Assembly: GCA_001304995.1 (NCBI GenBank) | Contig: BBZU01000003.1 | Coordinates: 1 to 64,000, forward strand | Direction of reading: 5' to 3' | DNA length: 64,000 nt | Source of the DNA: Clostridia bacterium UC5.1-1D10 | GTDB taxonomy: Bacteria > Bacillota > Clostridia > Lachnospirales > Anaerotignaceae | Part shown: positions 11,157 to 20,724 of the stretch, piece after piece | How positions within the stretch are numbered: position 1 is the stretch's first letter | Layout: the number at the start of each line of letters is the position of its first letter | The notes under the pieces: model-generated | Told to the model about the DNA's origin: nothing | What the model saw: the letters and a program-made list of their open reading frames with translations, nothing else | The model's database searches: none | Made by a program: the position numbers and the translations under genes

Positions 11157-11224
11157 AACCATTCCACCTTTCTCCATTTAGAATCTATTCAAAATTTAGG
11201 TTATTTCCTTTTGAATACGATCTT

Positions 11225-11262
11225 ATTATACATTGTTAGCACTCACTTGTAAAGAGTGCTAA
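11225..11262 (-). promoter_or_regulatory. Sigma-A promoter with embedded CIRCE operator (HrcA site) for clpB
   Basis: A perfect CIRCE inverted repeat: TTAGCACTC (11236-11244), nine bases, GAGTGCTAA (11254-11262). On the minus strand a -35 TTTACA (11253-11248) and -10 TATAAT (11230-11225) are exactly 17 bases apart, with the -35 inside the CIRCE spacer. HrcA bound here would block the polymerase, giving heat-inducible clpB. Confidence 0.95.
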
Positions 11263-11449
11263 CAAAACTTTTGCACAAACTTTCCCAAGCACAAAGGATA
11301 TTATTATGCATTTTTTCATCATTTGCACAAACACAACGGATTTTATAAGGTTCCTTTCTCTTTGATTTCCATCTCAGCCGGAAATTTTTAAAATAAAAAA
11401 AAACGCTGACCTTTTCGCATATAAATGAGTGTCAACAGTTTTTTGATAT

Positions 11450-12136
11450 TTATGTAGTCCCGTCTTTTATTCCATTCAACTTACCGGAAATTTCTTGAAA
11501 GGCTTTTTGAAATTGCGGTGTATCATATATTTGTTTTGCTTTTTCCAGCAGATCTTCCGCTTCTTGGTATTGTTTGCGGATCACCATAGCCAACACATCC
11601 AGTATAGCAATATTGGCACCATAGCTTTTACTATATCGAAATTTCTCAATGAGCCGAGAATTCTCATGATATAATGCGATGGCTTTTTCATACTGATTGG
11701 TTTCGAAATAGCAAATGAAAAGATTGATACAATAAACCACATTTACAATGGCACCTTTTCTTTGTCTGTCTGACAGTTCTTCCAATATCTGCATTGCTTC
11801 CTCAAATCGTTTTTGCTCCATATATCCTGCTGTCAAGTTTAGGCGCAGGATATTCTGCAAATATCGTCCCTTGGCAGTTTTCAGCAATGCCTGTATCCCA
11901 TCAATATACTCCTGTGGTTTCTCCTCAAGGAATTGTTCCGACAACGCTCTTACCTTTTTGAAGTAATATCGATTATACAGCATGTTAAATAACACAGCAC
12001 CAATTACAATAACAATCGCAGCAATGCAATAGCCACGCATGAATACATCCTCATTAATATGAAATGATTTTTGAATAATCAATGCTGCGATGCCGATACA
12101 AACGCCAAAGATAAAAATCTTCATGATGCGCTTCAT
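11450..12136 (-). CDS. Membrane-anchored TPR-like protein, function unknown
   Basis: A 228-residue protein with two N-terminal membrane segments (about residues 6-24 and 36-54) and a cytoplasmic region of helical tetratricopeptide-like repeats, for example RFEEAMQILEEL and QYEKAIALYHEN. Such proteins usually act as scaffolds; no enzyme motif is seen. It starts at an ATG preceded by GGGGGA. It stands alone between clpB and the sigma/anti-sigma pair. No family name can be given with confidence. Confidence 0.75.
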   Translation of the reverse strand: MKRIMKIFIFGVCIGIAALIIQKSFHINEDVFMRGYCIAAIVIVIGAVLFNMLYNRYYFKKVRALSEQFLEEKPQEYIDGIQALLKTAKGRYLQNILRLNLTAGYMEQKRFEEAMQILEELSDRQRKGAIVNVVYCINLFICYFETNQYEKAIALYHENSRLIEKFRYSKSYGANIAILDVLAMVIRKQYQEAEDLLEKAKQIYDTPQFQKAFQEISGKLNGIKDGTT

Positions 12137-12253
12137 TCGTACTCCCCCTTTATTTCATTATCTATACCCTTTTATTTTGTCAATCTTACCATAAAGGCTG
12201 AAAGGAAGCTATTTCAAAATTCTTAATTATGGAAGGATCATTTTTTATAATAA

Positions 12254-12291
12254 AAAGGTTCTTCTATGATATTTGATCGCGAAGAACCTTT
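12254..12291 (-). terminator. Terminator after the anti-sigma gene
   Basis: Perfect 11-bp stem AAAGGTTCTTC (12254-12264) with GAAGAACCTTT (12281-12291). On the minus strand it is followed by TTATTATAAAAAA. It ends the sigma/anti-sigma operon. Confidence 0.85.
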
Positions 12292-12309
12292 CTTATTTTA
12301 TCGTTTCAG

Positions 12310-12939
12310 TTATACAAATCGGAGCAAAACAAAATCCCCTTCTGTTTTTATTTCCACTTTGTAGTCTGTATTGCGTTTCAATTCCTTTAGGGAAGCGCCT
12401 TCTCCCGGTTCAAGAGTCTGCTCATCTATGACGATATTCCCATCTGTATCACTGATTCTAAAAGTAACTGCCGATGCACTGTCAATGTGGACAACCATCT
12501 TCTTTTTACAGATCAAGCGATCATAATTCAAATATTCATCCCCCTCAATATAGAGTGGTTCCCATGTATCTCCTGTATGAATATCCCGCAATATAACTGC
12601 GTTGTCTTCCGTGAAAAAATTATGTACAGCCCCGACATTTGTGTATACCAAATAACCTGATATAACAACAGCCACAGTCACAAAAACCGCAACAACCGCA
12701 GTCAATATTCTCTTAATTTTTAGCTGACGCTTCAGTTCTTTTAATATTCTTTCATTTTCCTCCTGAATTTTGGGCGCAGACGGAAAAACAAACTCCTGAC
12801 GCATGGTTTCAAAATCTTTTTTGCAGCTCTTACAGGTCTGCAAATGCATCTCAACAACTTGCGCTGTTTCTTCACTCAAAATTCCTTCTATATATAACGG
12901 CAATAAATCCCTTGCAATATTACAACTGATTTTTTCCAT
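12310..12939 (-). CDS. Anti-sigma factor with zinc-finger (ZAS) domain
   Basis: A 209-residue membrane protein. Its N-terminal cytoplasmic zinc-binding anti-sigma domain shows H32-x3-C36-x2-C39, followed by a basic linker, one membrane segment near residues 79-101 and an extracytoplasmic sensor region rich in beta-type sequence. It overlaps the sigma gene upstream by 20 bases, the usual arrangement for a cognate pair. It should hold the sigma factor inactive until an envelope signal arrives. The outer domain matches no family I can name. Confidence 0.88.
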   Translation of the reverse strand: MEKISCNIARDLLPLYIEGILSEETAQVVEMHLQTCKSCKKDFETMRQEFVFPSAPKIQEENERILKELKRQLKIKRILTAVVAVFVTVAVVISGYLVYTNVGAVHNFFTEDNAVILRDIHTGDTWEPLYIEGDEYLNYDRLICKKKMVVHIDSASAVTFRISDTDGNIVIDEQTLEPGEGASLKELKRNTDYKVEIKTEGDFVLLRFV

Positions 12940-13423
12940 TCTCTATCCCCTCCATATATTCGATAATTTCTTTTTTCGCACGATAAAATGTCACACGGGC
13001 CCAATTGGGTGTTTTTCCAAATAACACCGCAATCTTTTCAAAAGGAAGCTCGCCAAATACGCGCAAAGTAAAAACCTCTTTATATGGTTCTCTCATATGA
13101 TGAAGAAAACGATGAACAAGCAGCGCACTTTCTTCGCCTATGATTTTACTGGTAAAAGCCTCCTGATTAACCAGATGCATATTCTCTATATCTTCTTCAA
13201 CATATATTTTCTGGCGTTTACAATGAGTATAGTATGTATTCCTCGCAATGGTAAACAGCCACGCACGTATATCTTTCCTGCCGTCAAAAGTGTCGATTGC
13301 CTTCAGTGCTTTTGTAAAAGTTTCCTGTGTGATTTCCTCTGCCATATCCTCGCTGGCTGATATGCTTCGTAAAAACAAAAAAACATCTTTGAAATATCGT
13401 TGATATACACTTTCAAAGTCCAC
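12920..13423 (-). CDS. ECF-type RNA polymerase sigma factor
   Basis: A 167-residue sigma-70 family factor of the extracytoplasmic function group. Region 2 includes the DMAEEITQETFTKAL stretch and the RAWLFTIARNTYYTH promoter-melting segment. Region 4 carries the helix-turn-helix (EVFTLRVFGELPFEKIA). It lacks regions 1 and 3, as expected. It is the first gene of a two-gene operon with its zinc-finger anti-sigma and probably controls its own promoter. Confidence 0.92.
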   Translation of the reverse strand: MDFESVYQRYFKDVFLFLRSISASEDMAEEITQETFTKALKAIDTFDGRKDIRAWLFTIARNTYYTHCKRQKIYVEEDIENMHLVNQEAFTSKIIGEESALLVHRFLHHMREPYKEVFTLRVFGELPFEKIAVLFGKTPNWARVTFYRAKKEIIEYMEGIENGKNQL

Positions 13424-13559
13424 CCATCTTCACCACCTTTCACTATAATAACAATCGAAATCTTAAAACATTACAAGTTTTTTTTAAAATTTTCTCAAAC
13501 AAAACGGCAGGAAATTCAGCCGTAAGAACATACCAAATTTTCTGCTTCTGTTTTCTTTT

Positions 13560-14352
13560 TAAACAGACAATGGGTTTTGCCAGAATCGAGCGAAGAATGT
13601 TCATATAATCTGTTCTTATTCCTTCATTAACAATAAATCTCGAATCTTCCTTTAAATCCTCTAATTCCAGTACATCACAGAACTTTTTTGAAATTATCTT
13701 TTCTTTTATGTACTTCTCTCACAGTAGAAAAAACTTCCGGCGCTGCTTCGATATAGGAATAGATGGAATCCAGCAGTGCAATATCTACTTTCTGACTAAT
13801 TCCTCTGCTATTCCAATCAATAAGATCCATAACAATTCGCGTGGCAAAATATGCGGCACTGTCATGCTCTGCAATGGACGGCGCAGATTGAACGGAGTAT
13901 GCGTTATGGACACCAGTCATATCCATGGCAACACCTTTTGCCTGTGCTGTAAGAGAGCTGACTGGCTTATTCTTATAAGATCCTATTTCCCCATAATAGG
14001 AATAAGAAGCATAAATAATATCAGGTTTGCCATAACCAAGTCCCAAAGACTCCATATAACCCGCTTCTTCACCTACACAAATGACGTCATAAAAAGGAAT
14101 CAATTTTTCCAAAATTTCTGTCCCTTCTGCTGTGGTAATGTCCAAAATGATACTCTTTTTCCCACGATTCAGGTAATTGAAATACAAGCTATCACCTTTT
14201 TGATAGGTGCCCAACTTCTCGCTTTGTCCCCGCCATCCGGCCGCTCAACTTTTGTCACTTCCGTACCATAGGATGAAAGGTAAAAACGTTGCTAAACTGA
14301 TGGTTTGCTTTTCGGATAAATCCAGAATCTTGGTGTTTTCTAGAGCATTCAT
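13560..14352 (-). pseudogene. Decayed class III CoA-transferase (CaiB/BaiF family)
   Basis: A remnant of a family III CoA-transferase. An ATG at 14352 with a GGAG site begins NALENTKILDLS. A frame change then leads into TEVTKVERPDGGDKAR, and another into the conserved NRGKKSIILD segment and the VDIALLDSIYSY stretch. A further break in an A6 run leads to KKFCDVLELEDLKEDSRF. About 45 residues usually found between the last two blocks are missing, and the C-terminal half is lost. Several frame changes plus deletions mean genuine decay, unlike most broken genes here. Confidence 0.75.
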
Positions 14353-14444
14353 GGTCACAACTCCTTTTGATTTCTTTGTCCATTTATAAAACAAAATTTG
14401 TGCCAAATCGAGGAATGCTGAAAATCAGAAAATTTGCCATAAAA

Positions 14445-14477
14445 AAACAAGATTATTCAGATTCAAATAATCTTGTT
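14445..14477. terminator. Terminator-like hairpin
   Basis: A 13-bp stem, AAACAAGATTATT (14445-14457) with AATAATCTTGTTT (14465-14477). T-runs follow in both directions. It could stop leftward reading into the CoA-transferase remnant. Confidence 0.65.
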
Positions 14478-15100
14478 TTTGATTATTATTTAATTCAGAA
14501 TAATTTATTCATAAAAGAATAATTTAATTTTTGCAATCTTTTATGAAAGAATAGGAAGCATATCTTGAATACTCCTTCTAAGAAAAAATAGCTATGGAAA
14601 AACGGCTGAAACGCGACTTGAATACGCGACCGCTGGCCGCGGATAAGGACTGATAGTTGTTTTATTTTCTATATGTCTATTTTATCATAAACTCAGTATA
14701 TTGTAAAATATAAATAAAAAAATGCTAGCGAATTTTCCTCTTCGGTTTCTATTATATAGTCCTTGAAAAAATGACTTATAAATCTTTTCACTATGTTTTC
14801 CTATGAAAAACAGAACATAATAAAATCAAACATGATTATTTGTATTAACTTTTCTTTTAGAAAACACCTAAACAATTTGAAAAATCATTGAGATTACCAT
14901 AAAATCACACTCTTATAAATGCCAACTTACAAGAAATAATTTCTTTATGTAACAACATAGGAAAAAAGCGTTTGCATATGATTCAGAGAAAAAGAATAGC
15001 ACTAGAAGCTTAAATAAACTAAATATTGGTCAAATTTTTGCAAAACTACGAAGCAGCAAATCGTAAATCATTTTATATATTACATTTAGAAAAATAAAAA
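14478..15100. other. AT-rich gene-free region with a short IS256-relic tail
   Basis: No supported gene. Bases about 14625-14690 (GACCGCTGG, then ACTGATAGTTGTTTTATT and TCTATATGTCTATTTT) match the ends of the two IS256-family relics near 31.5 and 33.7 kb. Just before this, 14610-14636 resembles the 3' end of the tRNA-Thr gene at 52.6 kb. The rest is AT-rich without visible structure. Confidence 0.5.
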
Positions 15101-15101
15101 T

Positions 15102-15125
15102 GCAGTAAGAAATAAATCTTACTGC
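15102..15125 (-). terminator. Terminator after the IclR gene
   Basis: Stem GCAGTAAGA (15102-15110) with TCTTACTGC (15117-15125). On the minus strand it is followed by ATTTTTATTTTT, shortly past the IclR stop. Confidence 0.8.
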
Positions 15126-15146
15126 TTATTTTTCATGATAAAAACT

Positions 15147-15928
15147 TTAATATCCAAGAAACTCAGAAATTTCCATAGCTGCTTCTTTTAATGAATTAAC
15201 AATCTCCTTAGATTTTTTTTCGGTATATCGACTTTCAGGTACACTGATACTTAAAGCTGCAACAATCTTATTTTCATAATTATAAATTGGTGCTGCTGTA
15301 CAAATCAAATCTTCACTATACTCTTGATTATCTATAGAAACTCCATTCATTCTGACTTTTTTAATTCCTCATACATTTTATCCAAATCTACAATCGTATT
15401 CTCTGTCAGTTTCTTTAATTGGACTGTTTCAAAATACTCCCTTACTTTATCTTTAGTAAATTCTGAAAGAAATTGTTTTCCTAACGCTGTTGCATACAAT
15501 GGTTCTCTTTCACCAACCTCAATATTAGAACGAACTCTTCGATCAGGTTCAACTTTACAAATAATCACCACTTCACCATTATTATAAATCCCAAGATTTA
15601 CAGTTTCTTGAAATTCATTGCATAGCTTCTCCATAATTTTCCGGTACACATCTTCATTCAAACTATGATGCAACGGTATCGTTTGAGCAATCTCATAAAT
15701 CCCCCAGCCTAAACGATAAGCTCCATTTTTGTCCGTCTTTTCCACAAAACGATACGCATACAGTGTATCTAAAATTCTATGAACAACACTTTTTCCCATA
15801 TCCAGCTTTTCACTCAGTTCTGCGATTGTAAGTCCATCTGAAGATCCATTTTCTTTGATGTACATTAGTATTTCGATAGCTTTTTGAAGTGTCTGTACTG
15901 GATATTTAGGTGTATAATTAAATTCCAT
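15147..15928 (-). pseudogene. IclR family transcriptional regulator, one frameshift as sequenced
   Basis: An IclR-type regulator of about 260 residues. The N-terminal winged helix-turn-helix contains LTIAELSEKLDMGKSVVHRIL, and the C-terminal IclR effector-binding domain ends with AALSISVPESRY. The ATG at 15928 has a GAGGGG site; in-frame ATGs further upstream lack one. One base is missing from the T6 run at 15357-15362, between ELKK and RMNGVSID. It is the only regulator in or next to the 17-31 kb catabolic cluster, so it is the natural candidate for controlling it, perhaps through the palindromes at 30441 and 31372. Confidence 0.85.
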
Positions 15929-16091
15929 AAAAATTCCCCTCTTCTTACTGCATACAATCATTTCTGATTCACAATCTATGTATTTTATAATATTCATCAT
16001 ACTAATACTTCGCATACTTGTCAATCTGTTCATATAAACATTTACTAAAATAAAATATTAAAATACTTCGTAATTTCGCCATTTCATTCAG

Positions 16092-16990
16092 TTACCATCT
16101 TCTTTTCTGAAATGTATAATTGGAGATGAATACGGCAAGTAAAATTGCAATCATAGAACAAATTGTTATCATGTTTAATGGTTCATGATATAAAATTATA
16201 CCCGCAAACACCGCTGTAAACAGCTCAAATGTTGATACAATTGCCGCAATACCTGCATCAATTTTAGATAATGCCCAAACATATAAAATATAAGGTAATC
16301 CTGAAACGACAATACCATAAAGTATTACAATCAGGAATAAATCATTCTGCATAATTACCTGTAAAATCTCAAGCGGATGTACGATAAATCCAACTACAAT
16401 AGAGGCAATAAAAAATGTATAAAAATGTTACGGTTTCTGAAGTATTTTTATCTAAAACCTTTTTACTCATAACATCATAAATTGCAAATCCAACACCTGA
16501 TAAAAATCCAAACAACAACCCTTTTGCTGTAATCTGTTCAAAAGCTCCTGAAAACAATCCTGCAATACCCATACAGCCTGTAATTGTCAGAAACACTGTA
16601 AAAATTTTTAGATGTAATCTTTTTTTGAAAAATCCATCTTTCCAATATAATAACAAAAGCACATTTTGTATAGAGCATAGCCCCACCAATACCTACACCC
16701 ATTTCATTTACCGTTAGAACGAACATAGCCCCGTAAAAAACATACCCCAATAAACTTACAATTGTTAAATATTTCAAATCCGCAAATTCGTTGATACGAA
16801 ATAATTTTGTTCCTTTTCGGATATTAACCAACACTAAAAAAACAGAGCCACTACTGACTTTATAAACACCATATCTGTTGAGCTAAATCCAAATGGGACA
16901 ATCATTTTCGTAAATACACCACCTGTACCCCAACAAAAAGCAGCTAGCATAACCATAAAAATAGGTATCCATTTTCCCGTATCCGCTCAT
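16092..16990 (-). pseudogene. DMT (EamA) family transporter, several frameshifts
   Basis: Pieces of one ten-helix drug/metabolite transporter in three frames. They are an N-terminal part (AFCWGTGGVFTK), a middle part (GVGIGGAMLYTK) followed by LSGVGFAIYDVMSKK, and a C-terminal part ending in FISNYTFQKRR. At least three breaks lie in T or A runs of five to seven bases. The best start is an ATG at 16990 close to a GAAAGGA site. It lies between the IclR gene and the ridA terminator and may once have exported a product of the cluster. Decay or sequencing indels are both possible. Confidence 0.75.
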
Positions 16991-17065
16991 ATCCTTTCAC
17001 TAATCTCATTACTTTGTGATTCTTGGCAGGCTTTACCGTCAAATCATAAAACGAAAAAACAAAGA

Positions 17066-17093
17066 GGGAGTTTGACTATTTCATCAAACCCCC
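17066..17093 (-). terminator. Terminator after ridA
   Basis: Stem GGGAGTTTGA (17066-17075) with TCAAACCCCC (17084-17093), one imperfect pair. On the minus strand T-rich sequence follows. It marks the end of the M20-eutA-eutB-ridA transcript. Confidence 0.7.
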
Positions 17094-17171
17094 AAAATCT
17101 TTATATAGGTTTTACGCTATCTTGAACATCATAATCTTTTTTAGGAAAATTCACATAAAAGTAAACTTGTA

Positions 17172-17561
17172 TTATTCTTCATCCAAAATTGCTACAGCAT
17201 CCAATTCCAGATGTGCCCCTCCTAACAAGCCTGCAACCCCCATAGCAATTCTTGCCGGTCGATAATCCGGGAAATATGTCATGTATACTTCATTAAAATC
17301 AGCAGCCTGCTCCAGATCCGTAAATACAACTTTCACTTTTACAATGTCTGTCATCTTGCCGCCGGCAGCTTCCAATGTGTTTTTCAGGTTTTCCATGGCA
17401 TATTTCGCTTCTACCTTCATATCACCGCCACCCATGATTTCACCTGTTACAGGGTTATCCCCACAAACACCTGCCAGATAAACAGTTTTGTCTACTTTAA
17501 TCGCCTGAGAATAAGGACCAGTAGGGCTTGTTGCTTTGTTTGTAAAAATAACTTCTTTCAT
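17172..17561 (-). CDS. ridA: RidA family enamine/imine deaminase
   Basis: A 129-residue, intact RidA/YjgF protein. RidA trimers hydrolyse the reactive enamine/imine released by PLP dehydratases to a 2-oxoacid and ammonia. The active-site region PDYRPARIAMGV, with the carboxylate-binding arginine, and the C-terminal ELDAVAI segment are present. An AAGGAGAA site precedes the ATG. It is the last gene of its operon, 21 bases after the EutB-like dehydratase, which fits a role in finishing that enzyme's reaction. Confidence 0.93.
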   Translation of the reverse strand: MKEVIFTNKATSPTGPYSQAIKVDKTVYLAGVCGDNPVTGEIMGGGDMKVEAKYAMENLKNTLEAAGGKMTDIVKVKVVFTDLEQAADFNEVYMTYFPDYRPARIAMGVAGLLGGAHLELDAVAILDEE

Positions 17562-17582
17562 AATATTTTCTCCTTTTCTTAT

Positions 17583-18583
17583 TTATCTTCCATCTAATGT
17601 TTTTCCTGCTAATACAAGATCTAACCACTCTCTGCTAATACCACAACCAGTTGTCACGATAACAACATTAGAGCCCTCCTCAATAGTACCAGGCTGTAAT
17701 GCATAAGCAATCCCTGTTGCACTTGCACCTTCAATCAACATTCTGTGTTTTTCCAATACAAACTCAATGCCTTTTGCAATTTCTTCTTCTGCAATCTGAT
17801 GGATTTCATCTACATAATCTTTTACAATATCAAATGTATATTGATTATCCAAACCAATTCCACCCAATAGGCTATCTGCAAACGTTGTATCTTCTGGAAT
17901 TTCGATAGGCTTTCCGACCTTCAGACTTTCTACCATAGCAGCGCCGCCAAACATACAAGTACCGATTACTTTTATATCAGGCACGCTCATTTTGGAAGAA
18001 AGAGAAATACCAGACAACAGACCGCCACCAGACAAAGGCGCAATAATGGTATCTACTTCAGGCAGATCTTCAATGATTTCCAAACCAATGGTTCCCTGTC
18101 CACACAAAATATATTTGTCATCAAAAGGAGGAATAATCATTACACCTTCTTTTTCTTGCAGTTCTTCACAATATTTTTGCGCTTCATCCTGTGTTTCCCA
18201 GTCCTGCTTGATTGTAGGATTCCACTGTCCAATTGCGTCTACTTTTACCTGAGGTACATATCTGGACATACAAATCTGAGCGGAAATTCCCAATCTATTT
18301 GCCATATAAGCAACTGCCATACCGTGGTTACCTGTAGAGAATGTGGACACACCGATTGCTTTCTGTTCTTCAGAAATACTCAGGAGCTTGTTTGCTGCGC
18401 CACGTACTTTAAAAGCACCAATGGCCTGTAAATTTTCTGCTTTGATATATACATTTGCTTTTGTAATGTCAGAAAGCGCCTTGGAATAGATCAGAGGTGT
18501 TCTTGTTACATAAGGTTTGATCCGTTTTTTGCTGCCCAAAAATCCCTTGCTGTAATATCTTTTACGCGTCCTTCAATCTGCAT
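17583..18583 (-). CDS. EutB-like threonine/serine-dehydratase family PLP enzyme, paralog 2
   Basis: A fold-type II PLP enzyme of the threonine dehydratase family. The PLP lysine is in GAFKVRGAANK, the phosphate-binding loop is SGGGLLSG, and STGNHGMAVAYMA is conserved. The start at 18583 (GGAGGA site, MQIEGRVKDIT) leads into a frame broken by one missing base in the T6 run at 18525-18530, after DFWAAKK. The rest, 318 residues, is intact. It is very close to the paralog at 20725. The nearest functional group I recognise is the hydroxyectoine-utilization dehydratase EutB. It probably dehydrates or deaminates a 3-hydroxy amino acid together with RidA. Confidence 0.85.
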
Positions 18584-18601
18584 CGTTTATTCCTCCAATT
18601 T

Positions 18602-19335
18602 TTATTTTTCAAATAAAGAGCCGAATCCTTTTACTTCATTTGTGTCAATACCCAGTGTTTTCAGAGAATACCACATGGATGCCTGAATTGCAGAAATGAC
18701 AGGTTTTTTCAGATCTTTTTCCAGCATTTCAATAATAGGTACGCTGCGTACGCCTGTACATAAAATCAGCACTGCATCTGCTTCTGGAACATCAACAGAT
18801 TTAGCTAATTCATAAATCTTTTCCAGAGGTGTAGCATCCATATCCTTGTCATACAGCAGACCAAGACCTTTGGTATTCAGTACTTCAATTCCACAGCTTT
18901 CCAGATATGCTTTTGCCAGAACATTCAAGTCTTCAATATAAGGTGTTGCGAAAGCAACTTTCTTCGCACCTACCGCCTTTACCGCCTCTGCAACAGCTGT
19001 AGAAGTCGTGACAAAAGGCAGACCAAACTCTTTTTCCATTTCCGCAATCATATTTTTTTCATACTCTACGCCATTGCAGAAACTTGCGCTGGTGCAGCCA
19101 AACATCAGAATATCTGTTGGAATAGCCGCAAGCAAACTGGCAGCCTGTTTGGTACCGGCAATGATTAAGTCGTTCAGACCTTCTTTATCTGTGCTGCCAT
19201 TCATCACTCTGGTTGTTTGAATGGAAACACCCTTAGGTGCCATTGCAGTAAATTCAGGCTCCATCACCCATCCCATTGCAGGATAAATCAAACCAATCTT
19301 GCTCTTCCGCCATAATCCAGATCATCCATTAGCAT
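18602..19335 (-). CDS. EutA-like maleate isomerase / Asp-Glu racemase superfamily protein
   Basis: A protein of the arylmalonate decarboxylase / maleate cis-trans isomerase group, which includes EutA of hydroxyectoine utilization. Both catalytic cysteines are visible, in FGCTSAS and LCTGVRS. The start at 19335 has an AAGGAG site and overlaps the M20 stop codon by seven bases. The first 14 codons are out of frame with the rest; one extra A in the segment GGRA(K)IGLIYP near 19305-19315 would join them to give about 244 residues. Possible roles are isomerisation or epimerisation of a pathway intermediate. Confidence 0.8.
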
Positions 19336-20534
19336 TCTTCTCCTTCCATTTTATCAAAGTACGCAAAACAAATATTTTTGAACAATTCTACACCAATCTT
19401 CAAACAATCTTCATCAATATTGAATGTAGAACTATGGTGAGGTCTATCTGTTTTCTTTTCTTCGTTCCCCACACCAATAAACAGGAATGCACCAGGTATA
19501 TTGTTGTGGTTGGAATATTCGGAGAAATCTTCGCCTCCCAGACACTGATATGCCTGTATTTCGTTATGAGTGATTTCCATTTTGGGAACCACATCGGAAT
19601 TGATGAAATCAATAATTTTTTCATCGTTGATCAGAATATAATTACTAACTTCAAATTCAATTTTGCCATCGATTCTATGGGCTTCGCATACACTCTTTAC
19701 AATACGTTCCATACGTTTTCTGGGATTTTCTTCGCTGTTTTCCCCTCCATCGTATAGATATCGTAAAGAACCTTCCATTTCCAGCTTTTGTGGAATAATA
19801 TTTGAAGATGTTCCAGCCTGAATCTTGCCAAACATGATATTCGTTGGCTTTAAGCTGCTAATTTCTCTTGTTTGTACTGTCTGAAAAGACTGTATGATGT
19901 TGGCAGCACAGATGATGGGATCAATGCTTGCTTCTGGAGCCGATGTATGCCCATCTTTACCTACCAGCGTGATTTTAAAGTTATACATTTCTGCCATAAC
20001 AGAACCGGATTTGATACCGATCACACCGCTTTTTATAGGCGACCACAAGTGCAGGCCAAAGGATGCGTCCACAGATGGATTCTGAAGAACACCGTCTCTT
20101 ACCATCAAATGTGCAGCTCCTACTTCTTCATTGGGCTGGAATACAAATTTTACATTTCCTTTCAGCTCATCTTTTCTGGCACACAACACTTTTGCCGCTA
20201 CCAACAGCATGGCTGTGTGACCATCATGACCACAAGCGTGCATCACACCTGGATTCACAGATTTGTAAGGAACTTCATTTTCTTCTTCAACGAAAAGTGC
20301 ATCCATATCTGCACGCAGCAGAATTGTTTTACCATTGGGGCGATTACCATATAGGGTTGCCACAACACCAGTATCTGCCATTCTTTGCGTTTCCAGTTCC
20401 AAATCCTGTAAGTACTTTTCTACTATTTGTGATGTGCGAAATTCCTTCCCGCCAATTTCAGGATGTTGATGAAAATCTCGTCTCAGTGCAATCAACTCAT
20501 CATTCAAACACAATACTTCTTCTGATATTTTCAT
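19329..20534 (-). CDS. M20 family amidohydrolase, copy b
   Basis: A 401-residue zinc-dependent amidohydrolase of the IAA-amino acid hydrolase / hippurate hydrolase / DoeB2 type. The motifs MHACGHDGHTAM, FQPNEEVGA and GGEDFSEYS hold the metal ligands and catalytic glutamate. The ATG at 20534 has a GGAGTGA site; the frame upstream of it has none. It is the first gene of the transcript running through eutA, eutB and ridA. In an ectoine-type pathway it would remove the N-acetyl group left after ring opening. Substrate is inferred from context; other N-acyl amino acids are possible. Confidence 0.85.
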   Translation of the reverse strand: MKISEEVLCLNDELIALRRDFHQHPEIGGKEFRTSQIVEKYLQDLELETQRMADTGVVATLYGNRPNGKTILLRADMDALFVEEENEVPYKSVNPGVMHACGHDGHTAMLLVAAKVLCARKDELKGNVKFVFQPNEEVGAAHLMVRDGVLQNPSVDASFGLHLWSPIKSGVIGIKSGSVMAEMYNFKITLVGKDGHTSAPEASIDPIICAANIIQSFQTVQTREISSLKPTNIMFGKIQAGTSSNIIPQKLEMEGSLRYLYDGGENSEENPRKRMERIVKSVCEAHRIDGKIEFEVSNYILINDEKIIDFINSDVVPKMEITHNEIQAYQCLGGEDFSEYSNHNNIPGAFLFIGVGNEEKKTDRPHHSSTFNIDEDCLKIGVELFKNICFAYFDKMEGEEC

Positions 20535-20582
20535 TGATCTCACTCCAAAATTATCTAATAATCCACTAACACACAATAAACA

Positions 20583-20637
20583 AAAACGGGAAAACCGATG
20601 CCACCGAGAGAGAGTAATTCCATCCATTTTCCCGTTT
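20583..20637 (-). terminator. Terminator or attenuator after eutB paralog 1
   Basis: Outer stem AAACGGGAAAA (20583-20593) with TTTTCCCGTTT (20627-20637) around a 33-base loop that has a small inner GATG/CATC stem. On the minus strand it is followed by TTGTTT. It separates the TRAP transcript from the M20b transcript and could also act as an attenuator. Confidence 0.65.
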
Positions 20638-20724
20638 ATGAGTTGAACCATATTGGTTCAATCTATCGTTATATACTATTACAATTCTCTGATTTTTGCC
20701 GATTTATGGAGGTTGATTTCAAAA

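Noticed and set aside
20583-20637. Riboswitch before the M20b transcript
   Set aside because: The hairpin has no match to a riboswitch core that I know; a terminator explains it.
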